Shown here: positions 25,701 through 38,222 of the stretch, one piece after another | How positions within the stretch are numbered: the stretch's first letter is position 1 | How the letters are laid out: the number at the start of each line of letters is the position of its first letter | NCBI RefSeq assembly: GCF_015832195.1 | Contig: NC_052028.1 | Coordinates: forward strand, 4,073,501 to 4,137,500 | Direction: 5' to 3' | Source: Motacilla alba alba | Lineage: Eukaryota; Chordata; Aves; Passeriformes; Motacillidae | Length of the DNA stretch: 64,000 bases | Made by a program: the position numbers and the translations under genes | Notes under the pieces: generated by a model | Seen by the model: only the letters and a program-made list of their open reading frames with translations | Databases searched by the model: none | Told to the model about the DNA's origin: nothing

Positions 25701-28700
25701 TAGTTTGGAACTCAGCCTTGCTGCTGCTTAGTGTTTTAGCTTTCCTTTAATTCTGTTTTTTTCCCCTAAATCTGTTTGAACTTAGTTTCCCATGCTCTTT
25801 CTCCTTTCATGTATTACCTCAGTGTGTGAACACTAGATTTTTCCCTTTTATTCACAAAAGTATAGTATATTTCTAATAAACTCTTATCTGACAGCATCCA
25901 GCTGCTTTTATGGACCTACAGCAAATAACATTTTGCACTGGGGAAAAACATTGGAGGCAATTATGTGGACGGTGTGCACAAGCTGTAACATAATGAGCAT
26001 GGTGTGTTTTAGAATAAATACGTACCAATCATGTCATCTCTAGACTCCAAATGTTGTCATGACACTGAGCTATAGGATAGCACTGGTGGGATTGTTAGAA
26101 AAACCTGCACTCATACATCACTGTTAGTGATTATTTTTCCTTCCATTTATATTAAAGCAGGCTAATATTTGCATTCCTTTTGCCATTTCTCTTTCTCTCC
26201 TCACAAACCTCCTCTCTCCTGTTGCTGTTCCTTGTTCTGCCTGGTAGGTTCATGTATTTGACACATCAGTTTTCATATTTACTTGGAGGTATTTACCACC
26301 AATCCCAGCCCTTTTTTTCCAGCTTCCAAGGCACTTATGATTTCCTTTGACTTGTGACTAAAACCAGTGGCTTTCACCTGGGCTGTGCTGATCGATGCTA
26401 CAAATATGCCCGGAGCAGTTTTGATAGCTGTGGAACATTGAAACAGTTTAGCACCATTTTTCAGCTTGCCTGTCTTGCTGCTGATCAAAGGGAAACTCTG
26501 GAGTGAGATATTTGATGAAAATCACCTGCTTGAGAATGCAAATGCTCTTGCTTGTCTGGCAATTCACAGTTTTACATAATGACCCCCAGCACAGGCTGGG
26601 GATTTTCAAAAATCAGGGGATTTTCCTTTGATAATGAAGGGTAGAAACACTTAGGTTTATGTGGTGCTGCTCATTTTCTGCAGAGGGGATTCTCCCATTG
26701 AGAGAAGGGAGAGTTCTGTAGAGGATATTTTAGTTACAGATGACAAAGAGGAATTAATCTGCATTTCAAACCTGATAGTTTAGAAAAAGTAAATAATATC
26801 AATATTATCAAATAAGGTGTTCAGTGACTGGTGAAGTTTGGGTACATATCAGAAAGGTGACATTGGCACTAGCAGAGACTAAAGTTTAACTTTCTCTCAA
26901 ACACAGCTAAGTTTGTGTGTGTCAGACATGGAGGTTGTGCTCTGATGTACAAATATAGCAAAACCCAGAGTCCAAATTTGCCAAAGCTTATGATCCAAGA
27001 TCCATATTTGAACCTAGATCCACACTTAATTTTTGTTTCCTCTCAAGAAACTGCAGTTGAAGGTCTTAAAATTCATGTTTGTAGATGTTTCATCTTTCAC
27101 AGTCCAATTCTTTTCTAGACCGCCATCTTTAGGAAATGAAATTTGACTGAAAATTTTAGGATAATGGGTATGGACATTAATAGTTTTGGAGTGTAACTTA
27201 ATTTTAGAGCCACATGAAATTGCCAAGTATCTTGGTTTTTGTAATGTAGCATTCTTTGTGGAATATTGAAAGGAAAATTTTGTGCCTTTTCAATTACTGC
27301 CTGAGAACTGATTTCTCTCTCCAGTTTCTCCTCTTAGCACGGATTGCCACTGCAAGCTTGACTTTATGCTGAATAGACATCTCGGTTCAAAAAGGATTCC
27401 AAGTGATTCAATTGTTACACGATGCTCTGGCACCTTGGCCTGGTTATATCACCTCCAATCCAAGTGGTTTCAGTACAAAAATAGACAAGTTGGACAAAGA
27501 GCAGCTGTCATCTTTTATGCATAGTTTTAAATCTTTTATGTGCAATGTTGGTGTGTGTGGAAGATGCTGGATGAGCCCTGGGGCTGCTGCAGGCCCTGTC
27601 CCACAGTGCCAGCCCCCCTGGCCATGCTCTAGCAGAAACCTTGCCAGGTAGGAAGGTGGTGGCTTTCTTTGAGAGCTGAACATGTATTTTGGGATTTTCT
27701 GGTTTGGTTCTTTTTCAATTTTTGCTCTAGTAATTGCTTGTTGGTTACAAGTCCTTATTGAGACTTGAGGATTCTCAGCAGCATTCACAGGGTAAAGAAA
27801 ACACCAAAGACCTCCAATCTGATGTTTAAACAGAGCCTAGAGACCTTAGGAAGCAAATGAGGTTGTTTTGGATAGCAGTCAGTGTCTATTTTAAGGCAAC
27901 TGACACTCAGTCTTGACTCTGTATATTAATAACTTGATTCCCAGAATTAAAATTAGACATGTATTTTTCTTCATTCATACCAGAATTTCTTTGCATACCA
28001 GACACCATGGACATCATATTCCTTTGGCTAAAGACTGGAAAGAATTAAAAATTTAATCTTCCTTCCACATTGACTCTTTTATGGCTATTTTGAGGGGCTT
28101 TTTGGCAGAGCATCTGGAGCTTCATCTCTGTTTTTTTATTTATATAGATGTATTCATAAATACACAACGTTTTGTGTCTCTGCCCATTTGCCCTCAGGAA
28201 TAATTCTTTTATTCACTCTGTCCAGCTTCCAGCCTTCTTGCAGCCCCCCTCCACCCTGCTGAGCCCAGCAAGGTGGGGAGGGGGTGCCCCTGCACCCCCA
28301 GCTCTGCCAGAGGCACCTCCCCTGCTGCAGTTGTTTGCCTCAAATCCTGCATCCCAGATCCTCCTGATACTTGGCAAGCTCTTATGCCCTAAAAGCCTTG
28401 GTTATTTCAAATTCCCTGCACTTAAATGTGTTTCAGAATGAATGCCTTCAGCTTAGAAAATGCTGCCATGCTTTGGATAATGGGGTGAGAGGTGTAGCAG
28501 TGGTGAATTGTTCTTATGGATGCATGAAAAGTGTGTTATCAGTGCTTTTTCAGAGTTAAATTGTGTTTATTCAGAAACTGTACCACTGGTATGAGTATTG
28601 CAGTTTTCTGCTAGCACATTTATATAACCATCAAATTGCTGCAGAGCAAATCCAGAGCTATTCAAAGCAGATCTTCTGTAGGAGTTTAACTCCAGGGGTC

Positions 28701-31326
28701 TGCATGTCTGGGTTAGTCTGAGTCATGAAGCGCTGGATTAAAATGTGCACCCTTGACTTTTGATTGCCCCAGAAAGCAGATGAGGAGGAAAAAAACTTTG
28801 GCTCAGTACCATGAGTTTGTTTAAATTGCAGGCTGTTTCATATTGAGATCAACAAGAGAATATCCTGAAAATATGTTCCTGAAGAATTCAACATATTGCA
28901 AGAGTCTCCTTTCCTAAAGGAAAATCATATATAACTTCCAAATACATAATACATGACCTGCTTTTGATTTCCTTTAGAAATCCTTAGAATTTTACATTTG
29001 GAATAAAGACTATAACCTTAACCTGCCCTCTTGCATGGGTTTGAGATTTGTGATTTTCTGGGATGAAGGGGAAGGCACAGACTCCCAGCATCCTTCTGCA
29101 TCCACAGCAGACCCTGACTGGGGGAAAGAGGTGTGGGTTGCCCTGTTAGAAATGTGACATGCGTGTCTAAAGACTGAGAATCTCCTACATAACAATTTAT
29201 AGTGGGAAATTACCAAGGAACTCCATTTTCACAATAATTTAAGAGATTTAGCTAAAATTAAGCAAGTGGCTTTCCACTTGTGGAAAATGTGGATATCCAT
29301 GGGAGGTGTAAGTGTGGCACAACCAGCCTGTCCTCTGGCTAGTGAGGCTCTGTCCCTGCTGTGCTGGCTGTGCAACTCTCTCACTCAGAGATCATTTGCA
29401 GGGGAGAGATTAATTAGTTCAGTAGGGGTTTTTTTAATTGAGAAAGTAAATTTCTTTTGGTTAAAAAGTTAGAAGCTAGTATTCCCACATTGTCCAGCCT
29501 AACCCTGGTGAGGAGTGAGGTGAGCTCCAGTGCATGCTCCAGGGTAACTCTGCCAGGGTGGGATCCTGTGCACAGGCAGAAGGGATAACTGTGAGCCTGG
29601 CTGGAGCACTTCAGCTGGAGTTCAGTACAAAAGAGATTTGAAGCAGCAGAAAATGTTGAGAGGTCAATAAGCTGAAACAAAAGGGGGGGGAAATAATGCC
29701 AGCTATAAAAGTATATCATGTAAGAAATTCTGTTGTTTTTTAATAGATTTTAGTTTTTGAATGATGTAAAAATAAAGTTTGTGGGGAAATATTCTTGGAT
29801 TTAGTTTACACAAGTATCTCTGTGCTGTTACAGTTAGTGTAGAAAGGGAACATAGAGCACAAGGATAATCTATTATTATTGCTGTTTGCTATACTAAGTG
29901 CAGAATAAGTAGGCCTGTTGCCAAAGGCAAGGAAATTGTATGTGTGGAATAAAAATTCTTAACATGATTATCGGATTCTGTTTTCAGCAGCAGAGGCAGC
30001 ACATTAAGTGTTCTGGTGTCTGTGGGCTGCATTTCCTGGCTACGCTTGGTTATGTTTCAAAACATTCCATATCAATTGCATTGCCCCGTGTCTACCTCAG
30101 GAAGTATCCCTGCAGCATCATGTAAGGAAGGGAAATATCATTTTCTCTTTCATCCCACCTATGGAGGGAGGAATGCATTCCTCCTGCACGGAGCTCTCTG
30201 AGGATGGGTTGGTTTCTCAGGCAGATGTTGCTTCTGTAAGATGTCTGGAGAAACATCTTGACAGTGACATGGTACCATAGTAGTCACTTTCCATTGGAGC
30301 CTTATTACTTTGGTATCTTCCAGGGGTGCATAAAAGCCAAGGTTAAGTAAAAAACCTCCAGCTCTGTCTCTCTTTTATTGTGATAAACAGGGAAACACCC
30401 ACATCCCATTGCTGCCCCAGTCAGCTGTGCAGACTGGAGTACCCATGCTGTCTTCTAGGCAAGCTTTTTAAAAGTGTTGTGTTTTTTATGGGGGTTTTGC
30501 TGAGTAACTCACTGATCACGTTCCTTAAGTGGAGAAAAAGTGCAAAATGGAGGCTCTATTTGCCTGTATGAGGACTTCAGATTATCCCCAAAGGCCCTTC
30601 CATGCCTGTGTCTGTATAGAAATAGGTTCAGTGGTGTCTCAAAACAACTTCCACACTGGAAACACAAGGTATGTTGTTAAATATATTTAGTGCATGTAGA
30701 AGGACTCTCTGTTCCCAGAGAGCTTGGCCTTTGGTTTTTAATTTATACCAAGTTTTCCTTGTGTACCAGCGTGCTGTGAAAAGGAGAGGTAAGGAGGGTG
30801 TATTGCTGTGATGGATGTGCCATCAAACTTGTGGATGTTTGCATTGATCCTGGAATTGGTGGGACCTTTTGCAGCACAGAGATCTGGGAGTGCAGCTCCT
30901 CTGGCTGCACAAGGAACTTCCATGCCCAGGCCAAAGCCTCCCTAGCAGGGTCAGGGAGCAGTCAGCACTGTTGGAGAGACTTGGGAAAGGTAACTCCAAG
31001 TTCAGGGCACAGGCCATGCAATTTTTCTCCCCTTCTTCAGCTGCTGTCACAGAAGAACCAAATGGTCATTTCTGTTTGCTGTAGGCCAGAGATCATTTAT
31101 GCACTTCCAAGTTTTAAAACAAATAAAGTAAATCAATAAGCTGCTGTCGTGCTTTGCATGTGGGGTAATTAATTTGTAAAGTAAAAGCTGTTAGAGTTTC
31201 AAAGCAATGAATCAAAGATAATTTCATTAGTGACTGACTTTATATTGTCCTCGTTCATGGTGCAGATTGAGTGACGTGAGTTCTCGTTAACGTGTTTGTG
31301 TAATTGTCAAATCTGACTTTTTTCAG
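22789..31326 (+). other. SLIT3 intron, 8.5 kb
   Basis: Mostly AT-rich. The one striking element is a 24-bp perfect palindrome at 23331-23354. GC-richer patches at about 24590-24800 and 28230-28330 contain short open frames without recognisable homology. Confidence 0.9.
23331..23354. repeat. Perfect 24-bp palindrome
   Basis: The left arm attttctttcca (23331-23342) is followed with no spacer by its exact reverse complement tggaaagaaaat (23343-23354). The adjoining bases do not extend the symmetry. It is self-complementary DNA that could be a symmetric protein-binding site or a chance or replication-slippage product. Confidence 0.9.
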
Positions 31327-31395
31327 ATACTTGGAAGGAAACCATCTGCCTGCTGTGCCGAAGGGGCTCTCTGCCTTCAGACACCTGACACTGAT
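31327..31395 (+). CDS. SLIT3: SLIT3 exon: domain 4, first leucine-rich repeat
   Basis: 69-bp exon, residues 271-294, acceptor ttttttcag, donor gtaaga at 31396, phase 2 at both ends. It reads YLEGNHLPAVPKGLSAFRHL then TL. At 23 residues it is the shortest LRR exon in the window, as expected for the repeat that packs against the LRRNT cap. LEGNHL is SLIT3-like; SLIT2 has LDGNQF at this place, from memory. It lies after an 8.5-kb intron and 1.06 kb before the next repeat. Confidence 0.94.
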
Positions 31396-32459
31396 GTAAG
31401 AAACACGTGGTTTCAATGGCAGGGAAATTGCATGACTCTTTCTGCACTGTGCTGTTGGTGGAACATAAATAATTGGTATTTGGAGTGGGGGGAGAAAAAA
31501 CCAACACCAAACCCCAAAACCTTCTGTAATTTGAATTTGGAAAGAATTTCACAGTGGACACTGCTGCCAGTAAATGTTCATAAAGAGTGAGGTGCCTGAG
31601 AAGCCCCTTGCTCTGCAGGACCCCAAGAGGACAAAACTCTCACGCAGGCTGCTGCAGTTTCACTTGGCAGATTTATCTGTAAAGGTCATTAGCAGAGGAG
31701 ACACATTCATTTGTGCTGGATGAGGCAGTATTTATAACGCTAAGGCAATGACAATTTGCATTGCTCTTTCTTCTATGAACAGTCATGCAGACAGGGACAC
31801 AGCAAGACTTTGTTCTGTAAATTGCTCCCTGAAATACACAGGAGTGAAATTCCCTGCCTGAACTATTTATCAGGAATTTTCAAATGCAGTTGGAATCAGC
31901 TGTGCAGATACTCCAGTCCAATGGTCTGGGCAACCTCAGACAAAAACAGCATGGATGAAAAACTGGAAAGCTTTGTTTTAAGGGTGTTTTTTATTTAGAA
32001 ACATCTCTAATTTTGCTTTTCAAGGGAGATCAATAGCAAAACAAAATGTTCTGGTTGAGCCTAGAAGACCTTTTTTTTAAATGAAAAATGAAATTTTGTT
32101 CTAGTAGCTCTCAGTATGATAAGCATATGGAAGTGGGGTGCCTGGATTACACTGCAAAGCAAGTTGGAACAGTAAACATTCAGCAGTGCTTGTATCATTT
32201 ATTCATTTGTTCTTTTCATTGAATGCTGTATGCTGGAAATATGCCTTAATGCTTCCCAGGCTGAGGCTTTTTAGGGGAGTCTGATATGCTTTTCCTTTAG
32301 AGCTCATTCAAAGTTGGTCAGAAAATACACCAGTTGATAATGTGTGACTTTTCAATTGCTTCCAAGCATTTTGCTGTGCAGATATTATGTAATCTTTTCA
32401 AAAAGGCATTTTTTAAAATTCATACACGTAAATGATATTTTCTCTGTGTGTTTCTTCAG
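31396..32459 (+). other. SLIT3 intron, 1.1 kb
   Basis: No recognisable feature beyond the splice signals. The 3' end has a good pyrimidine tract (tctctgtgtgtttcttcag). Confidence 0.9.
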
Positions 32460-32531
32460 TGATTTGAGCAACAACAGCATCAGTGTCTTGGCCAATCACA
32501 CCTTCAGCAACATGACTCAGTTATCGACGCT
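32460..32531 (+). CDS. SLIT3: SLIT3 exon: domain 4, second leucine-rich repeat
   Basis: 72-bp exon, residues 294-318, acceptor tttcttcag, donor gtaagt at 32532, phase 2 at both ends. One canonical 24-residue LRR: DLSNNSISVLANHTFSNMTQ then LST. It carries two adjacent N-glycosylation sequons, Asn306-His-Thr and Asn311-Met-Thr, on one side of the repeat, plus Asn298-Asn-Ser inside the LRR core. The next exon follows after only 180 bp, the shortest intron in the window. Confidence 0.96.
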
Positions 32532-32711
32532 GTAAGTAGCCCAAAGTTTTGATAACAGCTTTAATTGCTTTTCCAACACCATCTAAGCTGTTGAGCAATT
32601 AGCGTATCTCTTGTTGCTTAAGCATGTTGCTCTCCATGCCTGTCTGTGGTTGAATTAGCAGTGAAATAAGCAAAGCCAGCCCAGAGTTGTGACTCTGCTC
32701 TCCCTCTGCAG
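32532..32711 (+). other. SLIT3 intron, 180 bp
   Basis: The shortest intron of the window, separating domain 4 repeats 2 and 3. Its length is a multiple of three, but retention would hit TAA in the first codon after the junction (CTG TAA). Confidence 0.95.
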
Positions 32712-32783
32712 CATCCTGAGTTACAACAGGCTCCGGTGCATCCCCGTCCACGCCTTCACCGGGCTCCGCTCGCTGCGAGTGCT
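32712..32783 (+). CDS. SLIT3: SLIT3 exon: domain 4, third leucine-rich repeat
   Basis: 72-bp exon, residues 318-342, acceptor ccctctgcag, donor gtaagt at 32784, phase 2 at both ends. It encodes [20 protein letters not shown] then LRV. The [11 protein letters not shown] stretch is nearly invariant among Slits, and VHAF is typical of SLIT3. The codons are CpG-richer than those of the neighbouring exon at 32460. Confidence 0.96.
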
Positions 32784-32985
32784 GTAAGTGCAACTCCTCC
32801 CCTGCAGCTGGGCTGCAGCTCTGGCAGGCTGCAGCTGGGGCAGGGAGGGTTCAGTGGGCAGGTGGGCATGAATTTTCACATCACTGGTGTCAATGTATTT
32901 GTGCTCTGCTGTAGTTTGTCCCATAGAGGCCAGAGCGGGTGAGTGCTAAAGGCACAATTACATATTTGCAAGAGGAGCGCAAATT

Positions 32986-33013
32986 CATTTGTTTGAATTT
33001 CCCTCAGGGTTTA
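32986..33013 (+). repeat. 28-bp exact direct repeat, copy 1
   Basis: Begins catttgtttgaa and ends ctcagggttta. The identical 28 bases occur at 39517-39544 in a different intron and in the same orientation, while the flanks diverge almost at once. Family unknown. Confidence 0.9.
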
Positions 33014-35790
33014 CATTATGGAGCTTTTCTCTGAGAGCTCTGGTGTAGGAACTGTCATGAAAACAGGTCTCCAAAAAACTTCACAGAATCTGTTTCTGCT
33101 GCTTGAACAATGTTTCGGTGCTCCTCAAGGAAAGACTTTTCTCTTTGTATACATTTGGTCATAGAGTGTGAGTTTCCATTGGATGCTTCAGCAAAAGTGT
33201 CTTTGTGGAAAACTTCTGTGCATTTTCAGAATATTTTCCATTGATTTAGATTCATGCAGGCAAGCTAGAATGTGATCTGACGGGAAGTTAGAAGCCCCCA
33301 CACTACATCAGTGAATAAATCAGGCCAGTGGCTGGGCAGCAGTAATGCTGAGACACCACTAATGTCTCAAATGTCCTTAAGTTGTGAATAAAATTACACC
33401 TCATATTGACTGGGGGCCTTCTCAGTGATATCCATGTGTGGTTTATTTCTTGGGAGGTCCTTTTCTGCACTCCTCCTTTCTTTCCAGTGTAGCTGCTTTC
33501 AGCAGCTTTCTGGTTTAAACCATTTGTTTACAATCTCTTGTGAAAGTCATCCTCACATTGTCTCAGAGTGTGGGCTGTGGGCCTGTTCCTCACAGCAAGA
33601 CCCTCCTCCCAGCTTTCCTCAGGCCTCTGCAGCACTGGCTCCTGCTTCTGTCTCATATCCACTGCCTCTCACCACCACAAACAAACCTGGGTTGGTTTTG
33701 TGGACCCCTGGCCCCACGTGCAGCTGTCAGGAAGGTGGAGAAAGCACCTTCCCATGGCCCAGAGACACGAGTGGGCCACCAAGGCTTGCACGGTAGCCCA
33801 AGGGGATAAATTAAATAGCTTGTCTGTGGTGAGTTTGTTCAGTGTGCTGAAGGAGAGAGAGCTCTGAACACTCAAAGCTCAGGACAGAGGTGCTGGTGAT
33901 TGTCCTGAGTGCTTTGAAACGTCACATTGATAGTTTCCATTAAAAAAAAAAATTAGGTGATGTTCAGATGCAGAAGTTCATGTTAATTTAAAGAGCAGTG
34001 GTTGTTGTGTATTGGTTCTATAAATGTGGAATCAAAGTGTCAACATGGGCAGTACTGGGACTGAGGAAGCAACAAGGCAGAGCTGCTTGGCTGAGACCTT
34101 TCACTGTGGTTTCAGTGCTAAAACAGATATCTCAGTTTCAGCCTCCCAAATTACAAGACAGCTTTGGATTCCCACTTTTCATTAGCAAAAACAAGAAAGA
34201 TACGTGATTTGGATTTGTTGCTTTAAGTTTGGCTTGGGATCCTGATTTCTAGCACACTAGGATGGTCACATTTGAGCTGTTACATGAATCCTGAAATTCA
34301 GCCACAGATTAATATATTCTGTTTCATGGCCAAATAAATTATTCCATATGGAGTTGTCTTCTGGCCTGCTCCTGATATGCAAGCTAGCTTGATTAAAGCT
34401 GGTGTGAGGCTCTCTACCCTGAATTACAGTGTGGATAAACCATGCCTCCCTCTTTCCAATAGCCACAATTTGTCTTTTCACTTCTGTTCTTGCAGGCCAC
34501 ATATGGGCAGGAACAGAGGGCAGTATTTTAATGACAACTGTTGTTTTTTGGCTTTTTAAAACGATTTGCTGATCAAAAAGTATCTTCTTCCTTCAAGGGA
34601 GAAATCCCCCACTCGTTTGCACAGAGCAGTGAAATGGGAATCTCTGCTCCCTGCATTTGGAAGCCTCCAGATTGATTTGATTTATTATGGCCCACAAAAC
34701 TCTGGTATCAGCTACAACTTTTGCCACGTGTCATCACTGTTGCTACTAAAAATCAATTCTCCAAAGAGAAAATGGTTTCCAAGAGACAATAGGAAATCTG
34801 TTACTGTCAGTTTTTTATTATCCATGCTCTCAGGGGAACTTAAAAGAGAAAACATCAGCAAAACAATTTTCACCTTTTTTTTTTTTTAATAAAAACAATA
34901 TAGGGATCTCATTACTTTTGGCTGTGCATGCCTTTGGAGGTAGCAGATCCTTCTCATGAAGGTTCTCCAAATTCCTTTGTTTTCTATATTTTTTTGCCTC
35001 TGTAGTAAATACAATAAAAAGTGCTTTGAAAATCAGAATAATCATAGCTGTATGATGCACTTGGTCTTTGACAGATAGTTCATTCTGAAATCCCTTTCTT
35101 AGATTTTTCAGCACAAGCCCAAGTGAGAAAAATGCAGAGTCAACATGTTTATGTTTAAGCCTTAATATCTATCAGTGTTTACACAATCAGGTCTTTAATC
35201 TCAGCCTTCCCATGGTTTATCCATAACAGCAGCCAAAGGGCACAGGGGTGCACAGGACGTAAAGTCTGCAGAATTTTTTTTTAATAAGCAGAAGTAGGTT
35301 TTACAAAGCTATTACAGTGAAAATTGTGGATTTGTTTTTCAGTTAATTTGTTCAAAGCTAGTCTTCTTAGAAACTAAATATAAACAGATTAAGGAAGCTG
35401 AGATTGAGACAAATTATAAGTATTAGAGCTCTCTGAATGACCTGAACAGATTATTTTAAAGATCATTGTGTAATCACATATTTTTATATGTGACTTAGTT
35501 AAGAGGCAAAGTCCAAAAATCAAAATACTTTCTAATGTCACTAAATAATTGTCCATGTTATAGTTAGAGGGAAAAGGGATAAAATGACCTACTGAATATT
35601 CTATTAACAGATACTCCAGTTTTACTGAAAACGGATGGATATTTCCTGCAGCTCAAAGCTCAGACAAACGCTAGTATGTGTGATGATAAAGCTGTCACCA
35701 GTAATCTTTGGGCACAAAGTCTTTGCAATACACTTTTGCTGTTGGGTGCTGCACTGATTTGACCTAACAGAAGCATCTGGCTCTTTTGTA

Positions 35791-35840
35791 TGGGGTTTTT
35801 TTGGTGTTTTGTTTTTGTGTTTTGGGTTTTTTTTTTCTTT
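35791..35840. repeat. T/G-rich low-complexity tract
   Basis: Runs of T broken by G groups, reading as degenerate (CAAAA)n on the other strand. Intronic, with no further structure. Confidence 0.85.
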
Positions 35841-38150
35841 CATCAGAGAATGATTCCGTGTATTAATGCAGTCAGTTTGTAAAAGCTCTGCTGTTGTGAG
35901 CGTGGAGCAGTGGCACCGTGGCTTTCCCTGACATCTGAGCTCTGCTGGCTCCTGCAGGCTTTGGCACCCCTGGGGGCTCCCTGTGGGTGTTGGCCCCTGA
36001 TGGGATGTGGCTCTGAGAGCTCACGTTTCTGTCTTCACAAGGACACATCCCCCTTGTGTCGGCAGGAGCCCAGTGCTGGGGACAATGGGCTGGCAGGCAG
36101 GACGTGGGAAGGGTCCATAAAAGAAAAACAACCAGGAAACCCCAGCCCAAAAGGATATGTAGAATTAATTTCCTTCCCTGAAGACAAAGGAATAAGTTAG
36201 TGGATTCTGTGTCAAAGGAGGTTTTGATTTCTAGAATTCTCGAGTGTTCTGTTACTCTGTCCTCCAGAGGAGATCCACATCCCCTTAAATCCATTCCCCT
36301 GCTGTTTGCTGGAGTTCAGACAAGAGGATCTCTAGAAGTTGTGCTTTTGAGGGAGAATACACACATCAGTGTGTGCTTTAACTGTCCTAATGTGAAAGGT
36401 TTATTTGACCATTTGCTTATAAGGAGATTTGGTATAAAAATGTGTTCCTGATGTTGATCCAAGAGGAAAGATTTTGTTGCACTCTGTTGAATTCTCTTGC
36501 CACTATTTATTATTGTGAGTTTTAAGGGGGGTTTAGCATTTGTCATTTCATTTTAGTTGCAGGAGTGATGATGTTGCTGACATGATTTTTTTATTAAAAT
36601 GCAGACACTTGCATCCATGAAACACCTCAGTGTTTGGGACATGTAATAAAGCAAATCCTTCTAAGGTTTTTATTTGATGGGTTTAACTTCTTACAGATAA
36701 ATGGCTATATCATTCTTCAGCTTCTCTTGGATGTTTCCAATACACCTAGAAGAGAAAATGTACTCCCTTCACAGGATAAATGGGACTGATATAGCCTGAA
36801 GATTAATGTGTCTGTTTACAGAGAATTGTCTTGCAGTTTAAAAGAACAGCAATAAGCTCATTATGAGCAGCTGCTTATTTAGATGTGTTCATTTCATTGA
36901 CCATTTCGATGACAAGTGGTTGACTAGGTCTCCTCACACCAACAAAATACTCCTTGTTTAATAGCTGTGGGTTTGTCTCACTCACTTGGTCATTCCATAC
37001 AGAATTGGTGAGTGTGTTTTATCTGGAGTTACTGTGTGGGAGCTCATATCCTTCCTGTTCCTGTGCAGATTAATTTCTTGGAGATCCACCCTTATATATG
37101 GCAAGTTGTTAATAATAGTCAAAACCAAGAAAAGCTTAAGGGAAAATTTTAGAATCAGGATGTTGGAAGTGTATCGTGTACATCCTGGTACAGCTGAAAG
37201 TGGTGTTGGGGAAGAAAGGCTGCAAAAAACAGATGCCTTTTTTTTCACTTAGGGCAATTGTCTGTTTCCATGAGTTGAGATTTGGGTTGTTTTGAACCCA
37301 GTGTTTTAAGAATAGGTACACTCACAGAAATAAAAACTGTGATTGCTGTGTCAGCAAATCACCTGGTAAGTTAAAAAATAAATTACTTGAGGGCAAGAGC
37401 TGCTCCAAACCACACAGCAGCATTCTGTTTTCCACCCTCTTCTGCCATCTCTGGAGCACTGACAGGAATTCCCATTTATGCTTCCCTATGTAACCCATGC
37501 ACAAATGTGGGTCTTTTCTCAGAAAAAAAGATAAAGTGGTGCTTAAATTGTCCTGGAAACAGTGGAGAATCCTTTTATTCCTTTCAGAGGTCCTGGAAAT
37601 GCTGCTAAAAAATGATAGTTTCTGTGCACAGGGTGAATAATGTCCTAAAACAACTGATTTCAGGTGCTTTCCTTGGTAGCACAGAGAGGTGTTTTTTTAC
37701 TGTAAGAATGGGAAAGTGTGGCTGTATTTACCCTCAGGGACCCTTGCTCTCTCTCCTAGGATCTCTCTGAAGTCAATAGTTAATTTAACTTTCACAATTC
37801 TTATTTCCCCTGCTCTGTTTTTGCTGTGCTTCTGGCTAATGGGATTCTGTAAGAGAACACAGGTCTGGATGTGAGGGTCCACTTGTCATCAATACACTTT
37901 TAATGGCATAAATGGTATGTCACCGTTTTAATTTACAGCAGCACTCACCAACAGCTCTGATTGCATCATTGTTTTAAATGCCAACACCTAGAGGCAGAGG
38001 TGATAAAGCATGGAAGTTCATGAGTTGTGAAACTCACAGAAACTCTCAAAGAATCAAAATTAAATACCCTTTTTAAGCAGCCATTCCTTCAGGTGCAGGG
38101 AGCAGACAAAATACTGTGGTTTGTTACCTTCCTGCTTCTCCCCCTTCTAG

Positions 38151-38222
38151 GACACTCCATGGAAATGATATTTCCAGTGTTCCTGAGGGATCTTTCAATG
38201 ACCTGGTGTCCCTGTCCCATCT
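38151..38222 (+). CDS. SLIT3: SLIT3 exon: domain 4, fourth leucine-rich repeat
   Basis: 72-bp exon, residues 342-366, acceptor cccccttctag, donor gtaagt at 38223, phase 2 at both ends. It reads [20 protein letters not shown] then LSH, the repeat that precedes the LRRCT cap. LHGNDIS and PEGSFNDL match SLIT3; SLIT2 has PEGAFNDL, from memory. The intron before it is 5.4 kb and the one after it 4.5 kb. Confidence 0.96.

Larger units (their letters stand above)
32784..38150 (+). other. SLIT3 intron, 5.4 kb
   Basis: Contains copy 1 of the 28-bp exact repeat (32986-33013), T-runs at 34875-34887 and a T/G-rich low-complexity stretch at 35791-35840. The 140-codon minus-strand frame at 35872-36294 shows no recognisable protein. 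Confidence 0.9.

Noticed and set aside
35872..36294. 140-codon minus-strand frame
   Set aside because: No recognisable protein features; intronic chance frame.
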